Assembly (NCBI GenBank): GCA_024277955.1
Contig: JAJRUE010000106.1
Coordinates: 1-23,104, forward strand
DNA from: Alphaproteobacteria bacterium
GTDB taxonomy: Bacteria > Pseudomonadota > Alphaproteobacteria > Rhodobacterales > Rhodobacteraceae
DNA: 23,104 nucleotides
Direction: 5' to 3'
The position numbers were made by a program, and so were the translations under genes. The notes below the pieces were generated by a model. That model made no database searches. It saw only the letters and a program-made list of their open reading frames with translations, and was not told the DNA's origin. This document shows, piece by piece, positions 15,199-21,144 of the stretch. Positions within the stretch are counted from its first letter, which is position 1. Every line of letters begins with the position of its first letter.

Positions 15199-15932
15199 AG
15201 CCACGGATCGGCCCCCTTTACCACCAGAATCAACGAAAAATACGGCGCGTCCGCCGGTGCCTCGGCCAGCGGGCGGATCACCTGGCTGGCCATGCTGGCG
15301 CGCTCCACATATTGCGCGCGCGCCGCCAGTTCCATGCTTTCCAGCAGCGCCCGCAGCCGCGGCAGATGCCGCCCCACCTTCATGATCACCGCGCTGTCGC
15401 ACAGCGCCAGCCGCGCCCGCAGTGCCGCGTCATCCAGCGTTGCCGGCAGCACCGAAAACACCTCGTCGCGCGCCGCCAGCGGCAAACCCGCCGCCGCCGC
15501 CCCGGCCATGGGCGAAGCAACCCCCGGCACCACCTCGGTGCAAAACCGCCCCGCAAGCCGCGCCTGCAGATACATGAACGAGCCATAAAACAGCGGATCG
15601 CCCTCGCACAGAAACACCACGTCGCGCCCGCTTTCCAGCACGGCCGCGATACGCGCCGCGCTGGTGTCATAGGCCGCCTGCGCAGGGGCGCGTTCCGCCG
15701 TCATCGGCACCTCGATGCGCAACTCTTCCACCGCCTCGGGCAACACGCCCGCGGCAATCTCCCGCGCCAGGCTCGCGCGACCCGGCAGCGCCGGATAGGC
15801 CAGCACCTGCGCCGCGCCGATCAGCCGCGCCGCCTTCAACGTCATCAGCTCCGCATCCCCCGGCCCGACCCCGACACCGTAAAACACCCCGGGTTTCTTC
15901 TTTGCAGAAATACTCCCGCCGGAGGCACTCAT
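15195..15932 (-). CDS. cobI: Precorrin-2 C20-methyltransferase
   Basis: SAM-dependent methylation at C-20 of precorrin-2 (CbiL in the cobalt-early route). The family pattern is clear: VFYGVGVGPGDAELMTLKAARLI, VLAYPALPGRASLAREIA, VPMTAERAPAQAAYD, VVFLCEGDPLFYGSFMYL, EVVPGVASPMAGAAAAG and MKVGRHLPRLRALL. Two starts compete. ATG 15932 overlaps the cobL stop (ATGA), giving 245 residues, but its first 12 codons are encoded by the 35-nt repeat (15893-15927). GTG 15887 starts exactly at the conserved core, five bases after the repeat, the same geometry as cobM and cobH. I give the longer form but consider the GTG at least as likely. It is coupled to the downstream fusion gene by a GTGA overlap. Confidence 0.94.
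   Translation of the reverse strand: MSASGGSISAKKKPGVFYGVGVGPGDAELMTLKAARLIGAAQVLAYPALPGRASLAREIAAGVLPEAVEELRIEVPMTAERAPAQAAYDTSAARIAAVLESGRDVVFLCEGDPLFYGSFMYLQARLAGRFCTEVVPGVASPMAGAAAAGLPLAARDEVFSVLPATLDDAALRARLALCDSAVIMKVGRHLPRLRALLESMELAARAQYVERASMASQVIRPLAEAPADAPYFSLILVVKGADPWL
15893..15927 (-). repeat. 35-nt repeat, copy 2 (at the cobI start)
   Basis: Differs from copy 3 at three of 35 positions (TATTTCT for TATTTTT; ending AAC instead of AGG). Unlike the other copies it lies inside the longer cobI reading frame, where it would encode SGGSISAKKK, and ends five bases before the alternative GTG start at 15887. Confidence 0.8.
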
Positions 15933-17128
15933 CGCTTCACCAGCGACCACTGGGTCACCCCCCTGAGCGGCTTCCAGCCCTGCATCCCGCCCAGCGCCTC
16001 GGCGCGTTCGACCGACAGGCGCACCAGTTCACCGCCATGGCGCTCGGCCAGGCGCAACAGCACCGCTTCGCTTTCCAGCGTCACCGCATTGGCCACCAGC
16101 CGCCCCAGTGGCTTGAGCGCCGCCCAGGCGGCATCGAACACCGCTTCGGACAGCCCGCCGCCGATAAAGATCGCATCCGGCGCCTCAAGCCTCGCGAAAC
16201 ACGCCGGCGCCGAGCCTTCCACCAGTTCCAGTTTCGGCACCCCCAGCGCCAGCGCATTGGCCGCCGCCATGGCGCGGCGGTCGGCCCGCGGCTCGATCCC
16301 GATGGCCCGCGCGTAATGCGCCGCACGCATCCACTCGACCGCGACCGAGCCGCAGCCGGTGCCCACATCCCACAACAGCGCTGCGCGCATCGGCATCAGC
16401 TTGGCCAGCGTCACGGCGCGCAATTCGCGCTTGGTCATGGTGCCGTCATGGGTGAACAGATCGTCCGCCAGCCCCGGCACCCGGGGCAGCAGCGCCGCAT
16501 CGGGCGCGGCGATGCATTCCACCGCCAGCGTGTTGAACGGCGGCACCTCATGCGCCCAGCTTTCCGCCACCCCGTCAAAGCGCACCTCGTCCGCGCCGCC
16601 CATGTTGGCCAGCACCGTCATCCGGCTTTGGCCAAAGCCGCGTTCGGACAGAAAGCGGGCGATCTGCGCCGGCGTGTCTTCGCCGGTGGTCAGGATCAAC
16701 AGCCGCTGATCCGGCTGGATGAAGGCGATCATCTGCTCGACAGGGCGGCCATGCACCGTCAGGGTTTCCACATCCGCCATGCTCCAGCCCATCCGCGCCG
16801 CGGCCAGCTGAAACGCCCCCACATGCGGATGATAGACGATCTCGGACGGATCGATGCGCCGCCCGATGCGCGCGCCCACCGAAAACCACAGCGGATCGCC
16901 CGAGGTCAGCACCACCACCCGCTTGCCGCGCCGGGCGACAAGTTCGCCAATCAGCGCATCAAAAGGCGACGGCCAGACCAGCCGCTCGGCGCCGATCCCG
17001 CGGGCCAGCTCCTGATGCCGCTCACCGCCCACCAGCACCTCGGCGGCCTCGACAACCGCCCGGGTGGCGGGCGTCAGCCCCTCCAGCCCGTCTTCGCCAA
17101 TCCCGACCACATGCAACCAGGGTGTCAT
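15929..17128 (-). CDS. cobL: Precorrin-6B C5,15-methyltransferase (decarboxylating), CbiE-CbiT type
   Basis: Methylates C-5 and C-15 of the corrin ring and decarboxylates the C-12 acetate side chain. It is 399 residues with the two expected parts. The CbiE-like tetrapyrrole methylase is at about 1-210 (LHVVGIGEDGLEGLTP, VLTSGDPLWFSVG, EIVYHPHVGAFQLAAARMGWSMADVETLTVHGRP). The CbiT-like Rossmann methyltransferase is at about 222-399 (FTHDGTMTKRELRAVTLAKL, LLWDVGTGCGSVAVEWMRA at about 252-270, FIGGGLSEAVFDAAW). The ATG at 17128 overlaps the cobH stop (ATGA) and its own stop overlaps the longer cobI start, so it is tightly coupled on both sides. The open frame upstream of the ATG runs through cobH and is not coding in this frame. 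Confidence 0.96.
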   Translation of the reverse strand: MTPWLHVVGIGEDGLEGLTPATRAVVEAAEVLVGGERHQELARGIGAERLVWPSPFDALIGELVARRGKRVVVLTSGDPLWFSVGARIGRRIDPSEIVYHPHVGAFQLAAARMGWSMADVETLTVHGRPVEQMIAFIQPDQRLLILTTGEDTPAQIARFLSERGFGQSRMTVLANMGGADEVRFDGVAESWAHEVPPFNTLAVECIAAPDAALLPRVPGLADDLFTHDGTMTKRELRAVTLAKLMPMRAALLWDVGTGCGSVAVEWMRAAHYARAIGIEPRADRRAMAAANALALGVPKLELVEGSAPACFARLEAPDAIFIGGGLSEAVFDAAWAALKPLGRLVANAVTLESEAVLLRLAERHGGELVRLSVERAEALGGMQGWKPLRGVTQWSLVKR

Positions 17129-17763
17129 CCTTGTGCCTCCGCCAATCCCGCCGCCAGCGCATTGACCGCCGCCGAGGCCATCGCCGAGCCGCCCCGCCGC
17201 CCGCGCAGGGCCACATAGGCGCTCCCCCGGCTGTCGCGCGCCAGTTCCGCCTTGCTTTCGGCGGCGCCCACGAACCCCACCGGGAACCCCAGGATCAGCG
17301 CCGGCCGCGGCCAGCCGGCGTCCAGAAGCTCCAGCAGGTGAAACAGCGCGGTCGGCGCATTGCCGATCGCCACCACCGCGCCTTCGATCCGGTCGCGCCA
17401 CAGCTCGACCGCCGCCGCCGAACGGGTGTTGCCGATCTCTGCCGCCAGCGCCGGCACGCGCGCATCGTTCAGCGTCACCACCACGTCATTGTCCGCAGGC
17501 AAGCGCCGCCGGATCACCCCCGCGGCCACCATCTGGCAATCGCACAACACCGGCGCACCCGCCGCCAGCGCCGCCCGCCCAGCCTGATAGGCGCCTTCGG
17601 AAAACGCCAGCCGATCGGCCACCTCGACCATCCCGCAAGCATGGATCAGGCGCACCGCCAGCACCTCCATCCCGGCATCGAACCGCTGCAGCCGCGCCTC
17701 GCGCCGAACGGTCGCAAAGCTTTCCGCATAGATCGCCGAAGGGTCGCGTTCGTAGGGGCGCAT
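17125..17763 (-). CDS. cobH: Precorrin-8X methylmutase
   Basis: Moves the methyl group from C-11 to C-12, forming hydrogenobyrinate (CbiC is the cobalt-route counterpart). It is 212 residues, normal length. Landmarks are YERDPSAIYAESFATVRREA, the catalytic-His motif VRLIHACGMVEVADRL (His41), GAPVLCDCQMVAAGVIRRRLP, IGNAPTALFHLLELLDAG and ILGFPVGFVGAAESKAEL. The frame is open upstream into the CbiX tail, but the ATG at 17763 gives the usual N-terminus and has the repeat-derived AGAAGAAGG six bases upstream. It is second in the operon after cbiX and overlaps cobL by ATGA. Confidence 0.96.
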   Translation of the reverse strand: MRPYERDPSAIYAESFATVRREARLQRFDAGMEVLAVRLIHACGMVEVADRLAFSEGAYQAGRAALAAGAPVLCDCQMVAAGVIRRRLPADNDVVVTLNDARVPALAAEIGNTRSAAAVELWRDRIEGAVVAIGNAPTALFHLLELLDAGWPRPALILGFPVGFVGAAESKAELARDSRGSAYVALRGRRGGSAMASAAVNALAAGLAEAQG

Positions 17764-17769
17764 TACCGG

Positions 17770-17804
17770 CCTTCTTCTTTGCAAAAATACTCCCGCCGGA
17801 GGCA
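17770..17804 (-). repeat. 35-nt repeat, copy 3 (upstream of cobH)
   Basis: The unit closest to a consensus of the three. On the minus strand it can fold CTCC-GGCG-GGAG, followed by TATTTTT, and ends AGAAGAAGG six bases before the cobH ATG. It sits in the 58-nt gap after the cbiX stop. Confidence 0.8.
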
Positions 17805-17821
17805 TCCGCCAACGCCACCCG

Positions 17822-18910
17822 TCACGACTTTGCCTTCCGGGCGCTTTCCGGCCCCAGGGGATGCTTGGCATACGGGTATTCCGGGTGGTGATGATGATGG
17901 TGGACCCCGTGGTCTTGGTGGTGATCATGGTGATGGTGGTGATGATCATGCGCATCCATCTCCAACCGGCACGCGCCGGTGCAGAAATCATCGCACAACG
18001 CGCAATCCGCCACGTTCGAGCCCGGCGCGCTCGCCCCCTGGCCTTCCACATGGTGATGATGGCTTTCCTGCACCGCGCCGACCTCGGCCTCGAAGCCCAG
18101 AACCTGGGTGCGATACTTGCAGGTGCCGCAGGTCGGGGGCACCGCGTCGCCCAGCTGTTCGGTGACCCGTTCGGCAAAGGTTTCCAGCACCTTCGGGTGG
18201 TCGCGCAGATAGCCCGCCTTGACGAACTCGATCTGCGGGTTGGCCGCCGCCACCTGGTCGGTGAAGCCGTAGATCCGGTCGATCAGGATGCCCGAGAACA
18301 GGAAATAGGGAAACACGATCACCCGCCGGTAGCCCAGCCGCGCCACGTGGTCCAGGGTCGGTTCCACCAGCGGAAAGGTCACCCCGCTATAGCCCACCGC
18401 GCCCCAGCCAAAGCCCATGCCTTCCCACAGCATCCGCGCCACCTTGGCGACATTGCCATTGGCATCCGGGTCCGACGCGCCGCGCCCGATCACCACCAGA
18501 CAGGTTTCTTCCAGCGGCACTTCGCCGTTTTCGGCATTGGCGCGCTCCACCGCCTCGGCCACCCGGTCGCCGGCGGCGGCCAGCATCTTGGGGTCCACCC
18601 CCAGTTCGCGGCCATAGCTGATCTCGACCCCGTGCTTTTTCGCATAGGTGTTCAGCACCGTCGGGATGTCGTTCTTGGTGTGCATCGCGGCAAACAGCAT
18701 GCCGGGCACGGCGACGATCCTGTCGCAGCCCTTGGCGCGCAGCCGGTCGAGGCCATCGCGGATCACCGGGTTGGCGAATTCCAGATAGCCATAATCCGTT
18801 TCCCAATCGTCGGGCAGCAGCGCCGGCAGCTTTTCCGCCAGCAGCGCGAATTCGTCCACCGCCGCCTGCGAGCGCGAGCCATGCCCGCAGATCATCACTC
18901 CGATTTTCAT
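17822..18910 (-). CDS. cbiX: Sirohydrochlorin cobaltochelatase CbiX, long form with Cys/His-rich C-terminal tail
   Basis: Inserts Co2+ into sirohydrochlorin (early cobalt insertion). The protein is 362 residues. Two related chelatase halves cover about 1-125 and 135-255. The first carries the active-site His residues, His10 in MICGHGSRSQAAVDEFALL and His77 in MLFAAMHTKNDIPTVL; the second includes VVIGRGASDPDANGNVAKVAR and VFPYFLFSGILIDRI. After residue 258 comes a tail with C-x2-C (261, 264), four His (284-287), C-x2-C-x3-C-x3-C (303, 306, 310, 314), then about 17 His between 321 and 350. Long CbiX proteins with an iron-sulfur site and a His-rich region are known; this tail is likely metal-holding. 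The ATG at 18910 has AAAGGACG just upstream. It is the first gene of the cob operon, with a leader of unknown start. Confidence 0.93.
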   Translation of the reverse strand: MKIGVMICGHGSRSQAAVDEFALLAEKLPALLPDDWETDYGYLEFANPVIRDGLDRLRAKGCDRIVAVPGMLFAAMHTKNDIPTVLNTYAKKHGVEISYGRELGVDPKMLAAAGDRVAEAVERANAENGEVPLEETCLVVIGRGASDPDANGNVAKVARMLWEGMGFGWGAVGYSGVTFPLVEPTLDHVARLGYRRVIVFPYFLFSGILIDRIYGFTDQVAAANPQIEFVKAGYLRDHPKVLETFAERVTEQLGDAVPPTCGTCKYRTQVLGFEAEVGAVQESHHHHVEGQGASAPGSNVADCALCDDFCTGACRLEMDAHDHHHHHHDHHQDHGVHHHHHHPEYPYAKHPLGPESARKAKS

Positions 18911-19214
18911 CGCACGTCCTTTCGTCAGGGCAAGAGAAGACCGAAAGGAAACCGCGGTTTCCGACGACGCCGCCCTGCAATCCCCTGTCTGGGTCGATCG
19001 CCTGGACAGCCAACCTCTCTGGCCCGAAATGGGCTTCGTCTGGGGCCGGTATAGGCCCCGACAGGCCCCGGCGCAAACCCCAAACGCGACCGGATGGGGG
19101 CCGCCGGCGTCGCCCGGGCTGTGCATATGTGAATATCAGCCCGCAGATTGCGCGGGTTTTCATGGACCGGACGCCGGTTTACCGTGATCCGACCCCGCAG
19201 GAAGGACCGTGAAA
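18911..19214. other. 304-nt divergent gap: cob operon leader and GST upstream region
   Basis: No gene is convincing here. On the minus strand, which would be the cbiX leader, several stems can form. GGGGCC occurs twice (19054-19059 and 19064-19069), and either copy could pair with GGCCCC at 19042-19047. GCCC-ATTTC-GGGC lies at 19022-19034. CTGTC occurs twice (19060-19064 and 19005-19009), and either copy could pair with GACAG at 18985-18989. On the plus strand CCCGC-N7-GCGGG followed by TTTT lies at 19140-19160. I looked for a cobalamin riboswitch B12-box and did not find one. No clear -35/-10 pair could be assigned in either direction. Confidence 0.5.
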
Positions 19215-20189
19215 ATGGGCAAGCTGGTAGACGGCATCTGGACGACGCAATGGTATGAAACCGAGAAATCCGGTGGCGCCTTCGTACGGCCCGATACGGT
19301 GTTTCGCAACTGGATCACCCCGGACGGCGCGCCGGGGCCTTCGGGCGACGGCGGTTTTGCGGCCGAACCGGACCGCTATCACCTGTATGTCTGCTATGCC
19401 TGCCCCTGGGCCCACAGAACGCTGATCTTTCGCAAGCTGAAACAGCTGGAAGGGCTGATCGGCATCTCGGTGGTGCACCCGGACATGCTGGAGGACGGCT
19501 GGACCTTTGCCCCCGACGACAGCGGCGCCACCGGAGACCGGCTGTATGGCCTGCCGTTCCTGCGCGACATCTACCTGAAGGCGGACCCCAGGGCGACGAC
19601 CCGCGTCACCGTGCCGGTGCTGTGGGACAGGAAGACCAGCCGGATCGTGTCGAACGAAAGTTCCGAAATCATCCGCATGTTCAACAGCGCCTTTGACCAT
19701 CTGACCGGCAACACCGACGACTACTGGCCCGAAAACCTGCGCGCCGAAATCGAGGCGATCAACACCCCGGTCTATGACAAGCTGAACAACGGGGTCTACC
19801 GCGCCGGGTTTGCGACCACGCAGGCGGCCTATGACCGGGCCGCGGCGGCGGTGTTCGAGATGCTCGACGCGCTGGAAGACCGGCTGGGCCGAAACCGCTA
19901 CCTGCTGGGCAAGCGCATCACCGAAGCCGACTGGCGGCTGTTCACCACGCTGGTGCGGTTCGATCTGGTCTATCACCAGCACTTCAAGTGCAACCGCAAC
20001 CGGCTGACGGACTATCCCGCCCTGTGGGGGTTCACGCGCGAACTGTTCCAGTGGCCCGGGGTGCGTGACACGGTGCATTTCGATCACATCCAGCGCCACT
20101 ACTACCACAGCCACCCGTCGATCAACCCGCACGGGATCATCCCGATCAACCCGGTGCTGGACTGGGACGAACCACACGGGCGCGGCTGA
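19215..20189 (+). CDS. yqjG: Glutathionyl-hydroquinone reductase (YqjG/ECM4-type glutathione S-transferase)
   Basis: Omega/Xi-class GST-like enzyme predicted to reduce glutathionyl-hydroquinones with glutathione, in the cytosol. It is 324 residues, the family size. The start region MGKLVDGIWTTQWYETEKSGGAFVR and FRNWITPDG are typical. The active-site motif is LYVCYACPWAHRTLIFRKLK (nucleophile Cys63, with a further Cys60), followed by ISVVHPDMLEDGWTF, VPVLWDRKTSRIVSNESSEIIRMFNSAFD (thioredoxin-like domain, Glu-Ser GSH contact) and a helical C-terminal domain with LGKRITEADWRLFTTLVRFD. GTG 19209 is in frame, but ATG 19215 lies at better spacing from the AAGGA at 19202-19206. It converges with the receiver gene, with 14 nt between stops. 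Confidence 0.93.
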   Translation: MGKLVDGIWTTQWYETEKSGGAFVRPDTVFRNWITPDGAPGPSGDGGFAAEPDRYHLYVCYACPWAHRTLIFRKLKQLEGLIGISVVHPDMLEDGWTFAPDDSGATGDRLYGLPFLRDIYLKADPRATTRVTVPVLWDRKTSRIVSNESSEIIRMFNSAFDHLTGNTDDYWPENLRAEIEAINTPVYDKLNNGVYRAGFATTQAAYDRAAAAVFEMLDALEDRLGRNRYLLGKRITEADWRLFTTLVRFDLVYHQHFKCNRNRLTDYPALWGFTRELFQWPGVRDTVHFDHIQRHYYHSHPSINPHGIIPINPVLDWDEPHGRG

Positions 20190-20203
20190 CCGCCCGGTTT
20201 GCG

Positions 20204-20563
20204 TCAGTGCGCGCCGTAATGTTCGACCAGCGCGCCGATGTCTTCGGGGCGGGTTTCGGCGGGGACCATGGCGCAGGCGTTGGGGATGTGCTGAAAGATC
20301 GACCCGTCGGAAAAGAACCGGCTGTTGGTGACGAAAATCACCTTGGCGTCGGGCTGGCGGTAGCTGGAAAAATCCGCCACCGCAAAGGCGCTGCCGTCGC
20401 CCAGGATAAGGTCCAGAATGATCACATCCATATCTAAAATCTGCAGCGTCCTGATCGCCTCGGACTGGCTGCGCGCGACCTGCACCTCGCATCCACGCCG
20501 TTCGAGATGCCGACGCCAAAGGTCGCCCAGCACCGCCTGTTCTTCTACAATAAGGACTCGCAT
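20204..20563 (-). CDS. Stand-alone response-regulator receiver protein, atypical active site
   Basis: A 119-residue protein consisting of one receiver domain and no output domain. The phospho-acceptor Asp51 is kept (DVIILDLILGDGSAF), as is Thr79 (VIFVTNS). The usual acidic pair of the Mg2+ site is Glu7-Glu8 (LIVEEQ) instead of Asp-Asp, and no Lys is present where the conserved K-P near the end should be (CAMVPAETRPEDI). Phosphorylation could therefore be weak, altered or dispensable. It may act as a phosphate sink or protein-interaction domain. It is transcribed away from the DUF1636/cobC genes, and a CtrA-type box lies 65-80 bases before its ATG. Confidence 0.85.
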   Translation of the reverse strand: MRVLIVEEQAVLGDLWRRHLERRGCEVQVARSQSEAIRTLQILDMDVIILDLILGDGSAFAVADFSSYRQPDAKVIFVTNSRFFSDGSIFQHIPNACAMVPAETRPEDIGALVEHYGAH

Positions 20564-20609
20564 TTCTTCCCACGCACGTATGAAGTGACTGATCCATGTC
20601 CGCTTGTTT

Positions 20610-20615
20610 CAAATA
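20610..20615 (-). promoter_or_regulatory. Candidate -10 of the receiver gene
   Basis: TATTTG on the minus strand lies 12 bases downstream of the CtrA-type box, a position compatible with an activator box overlapping the -35 region. Weak on its own. Confidence 0.3.
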
Positions 20616-20627
20616 CCGCGCAATTCC

Positions 20628-20643
20628 TTAACGACTCGTTAAC
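20628..20643. promoter_or_regulatory. CtrA-type binding site (TTAA-N7-TTAAC)
   Basis: TTAACGACTCGTTAAC matches the alphaproteobacterial CtrA consensus TTAA-N7-TTAA exactly, and the box is palindromic in its half-sites. A further isolated TTAA half-site lies at 20659-20662. It sits in the 200-nt gap between the divergent receiver gene (minus) and the DUF1636-cobC-cobD genes (plus), closer to the receiver start. No direct evidence of binding. Confidence 0.6.
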
Positions 20644-20649
20644 CCACTG

Positions 20650-20668
20650 CGGAAATCGTTAATTTCCG
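20650..20668. other. Perfect stem-loop in the receiver/DUF1636 gap
   Basis: CGGAAAT and ATTTCCG form a seven-base-pair stem around the loop CGTTA; the loop-stem junction contains the extra TTAA half-site. It could be a regulatory-protein dyad rather than an RNA terminator, since no gene reads into it. The remainder of the gap (20669-20763) holds no recognisable gene. Confidence 0.35.
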
Positions 20669-20763
20669 GAATTCTGCAATCGCCGGATTTCGCCGGGATC
20701 CGGTTTTGGTTGCAGCGGCGCAAAAAATCCGCTCAATGCCCGCAACCAACCTGCGAGAAACCC

Positions 20764-21144
20764 ATGACCACCTGGATAACCATCTGCGACACCTGCAAGC
20801 GCGAAGGCTGGGAAGACGGCGACATGGCGCTGAGCGACGGCGAACGCCTGGCGGCGCTGATCGAGGCGCGCGCCGCCGCGCTTTCGTCGCCGGTTCGGGT
20901 GAAGACCCGCCGCACCTCCTGCCTGATGGGCTGCACCCACGGCTGCAACCTGTCGATCCAGGCGCCGGGCAAGCTGGCCTATACGCTGGGCCGCTTCACC
21001 CCCGACGCCGAGGCCGCCGACGCCATCGTGGCTTATGCCGAGCTTCACGCCCAAAGCGCCAGCGGCCAGGTGCCCTACCGCCAGTGGCCGCAAGGGGTAA
21101 AGGGGCATTTCATCACCCGCATGCAGCCGATCCCGGAAGAATGA
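20764..21144 (+). CDS. DUF1636 Cys-rich protein associated with cobalamin genes
   Basis: Protein of 126 residues in the DUF1636 family of predicted metal- or cluster-binding proteins; no activity is established. Cysteines are at 8 and 11 (ITICDTCKREGW) and at 53, 57 and 61 (TSCLMGCTHGCNLSI). The C-x2-C plus C-x3-C-x3-C arrangement resembles thioredoxin-fold ferredoxin-like proteins. The GRFTPDAEAADAIVAYAELH segment is helical. ATG 20764 follows a GAGAAA-type site and begins directly at the conserved core; an in-frame ATG at 20710 would add 18 unlikely residues. It overlaps cobC by ATGA. Coupling to cobC-cobD suggests a role linked to cobalt or corrinoid metabolism (inference). Confidence 0.85.
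   Translation: MTTWITICDTCKREGWEDGDMALSDGERLAALIEARAAALSSPVRVKTRRTSCLMGCTHGCNLSIQAPGKLAYTLGRFTPDAEAADAIVAYAELHAQSASGQVPYRQWPQGVKGHFITRMQPIPEE

Noticed and set aside
13366..15402. Extended 678-residue version of the CbiG-CobJ fusion
   Set aside because: The extra N-terminus is low-complexity Gly/Ala/Arg sequence overlapping cobI in another frame. The GTG at 15198 begins at the conserved strand and overlaps the cobI stop.
17125..18177. 350-residue extended cobH frame
   Set aside because: The first 138 residues lie in the CbiX tail in another frame (Met/Ile/Thr/Arg runs from the His codons). ATG 17763 gives the normal methylmutase.
17861..19054. 397-codon plus-strand frame opposite cbiX
   Set aside because: Antisense shadow of cbiX; its Met/Val-rich start is just the complement of the His codons in the CbiX tail.
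18911..19178. Cobalamin riboswitch upstream of cbiX
   Set aside because: Expected by context, but I could not find a B12-box-like or GCCACTG-like element on the minus strand. Only generic GC-rich stems are visible.
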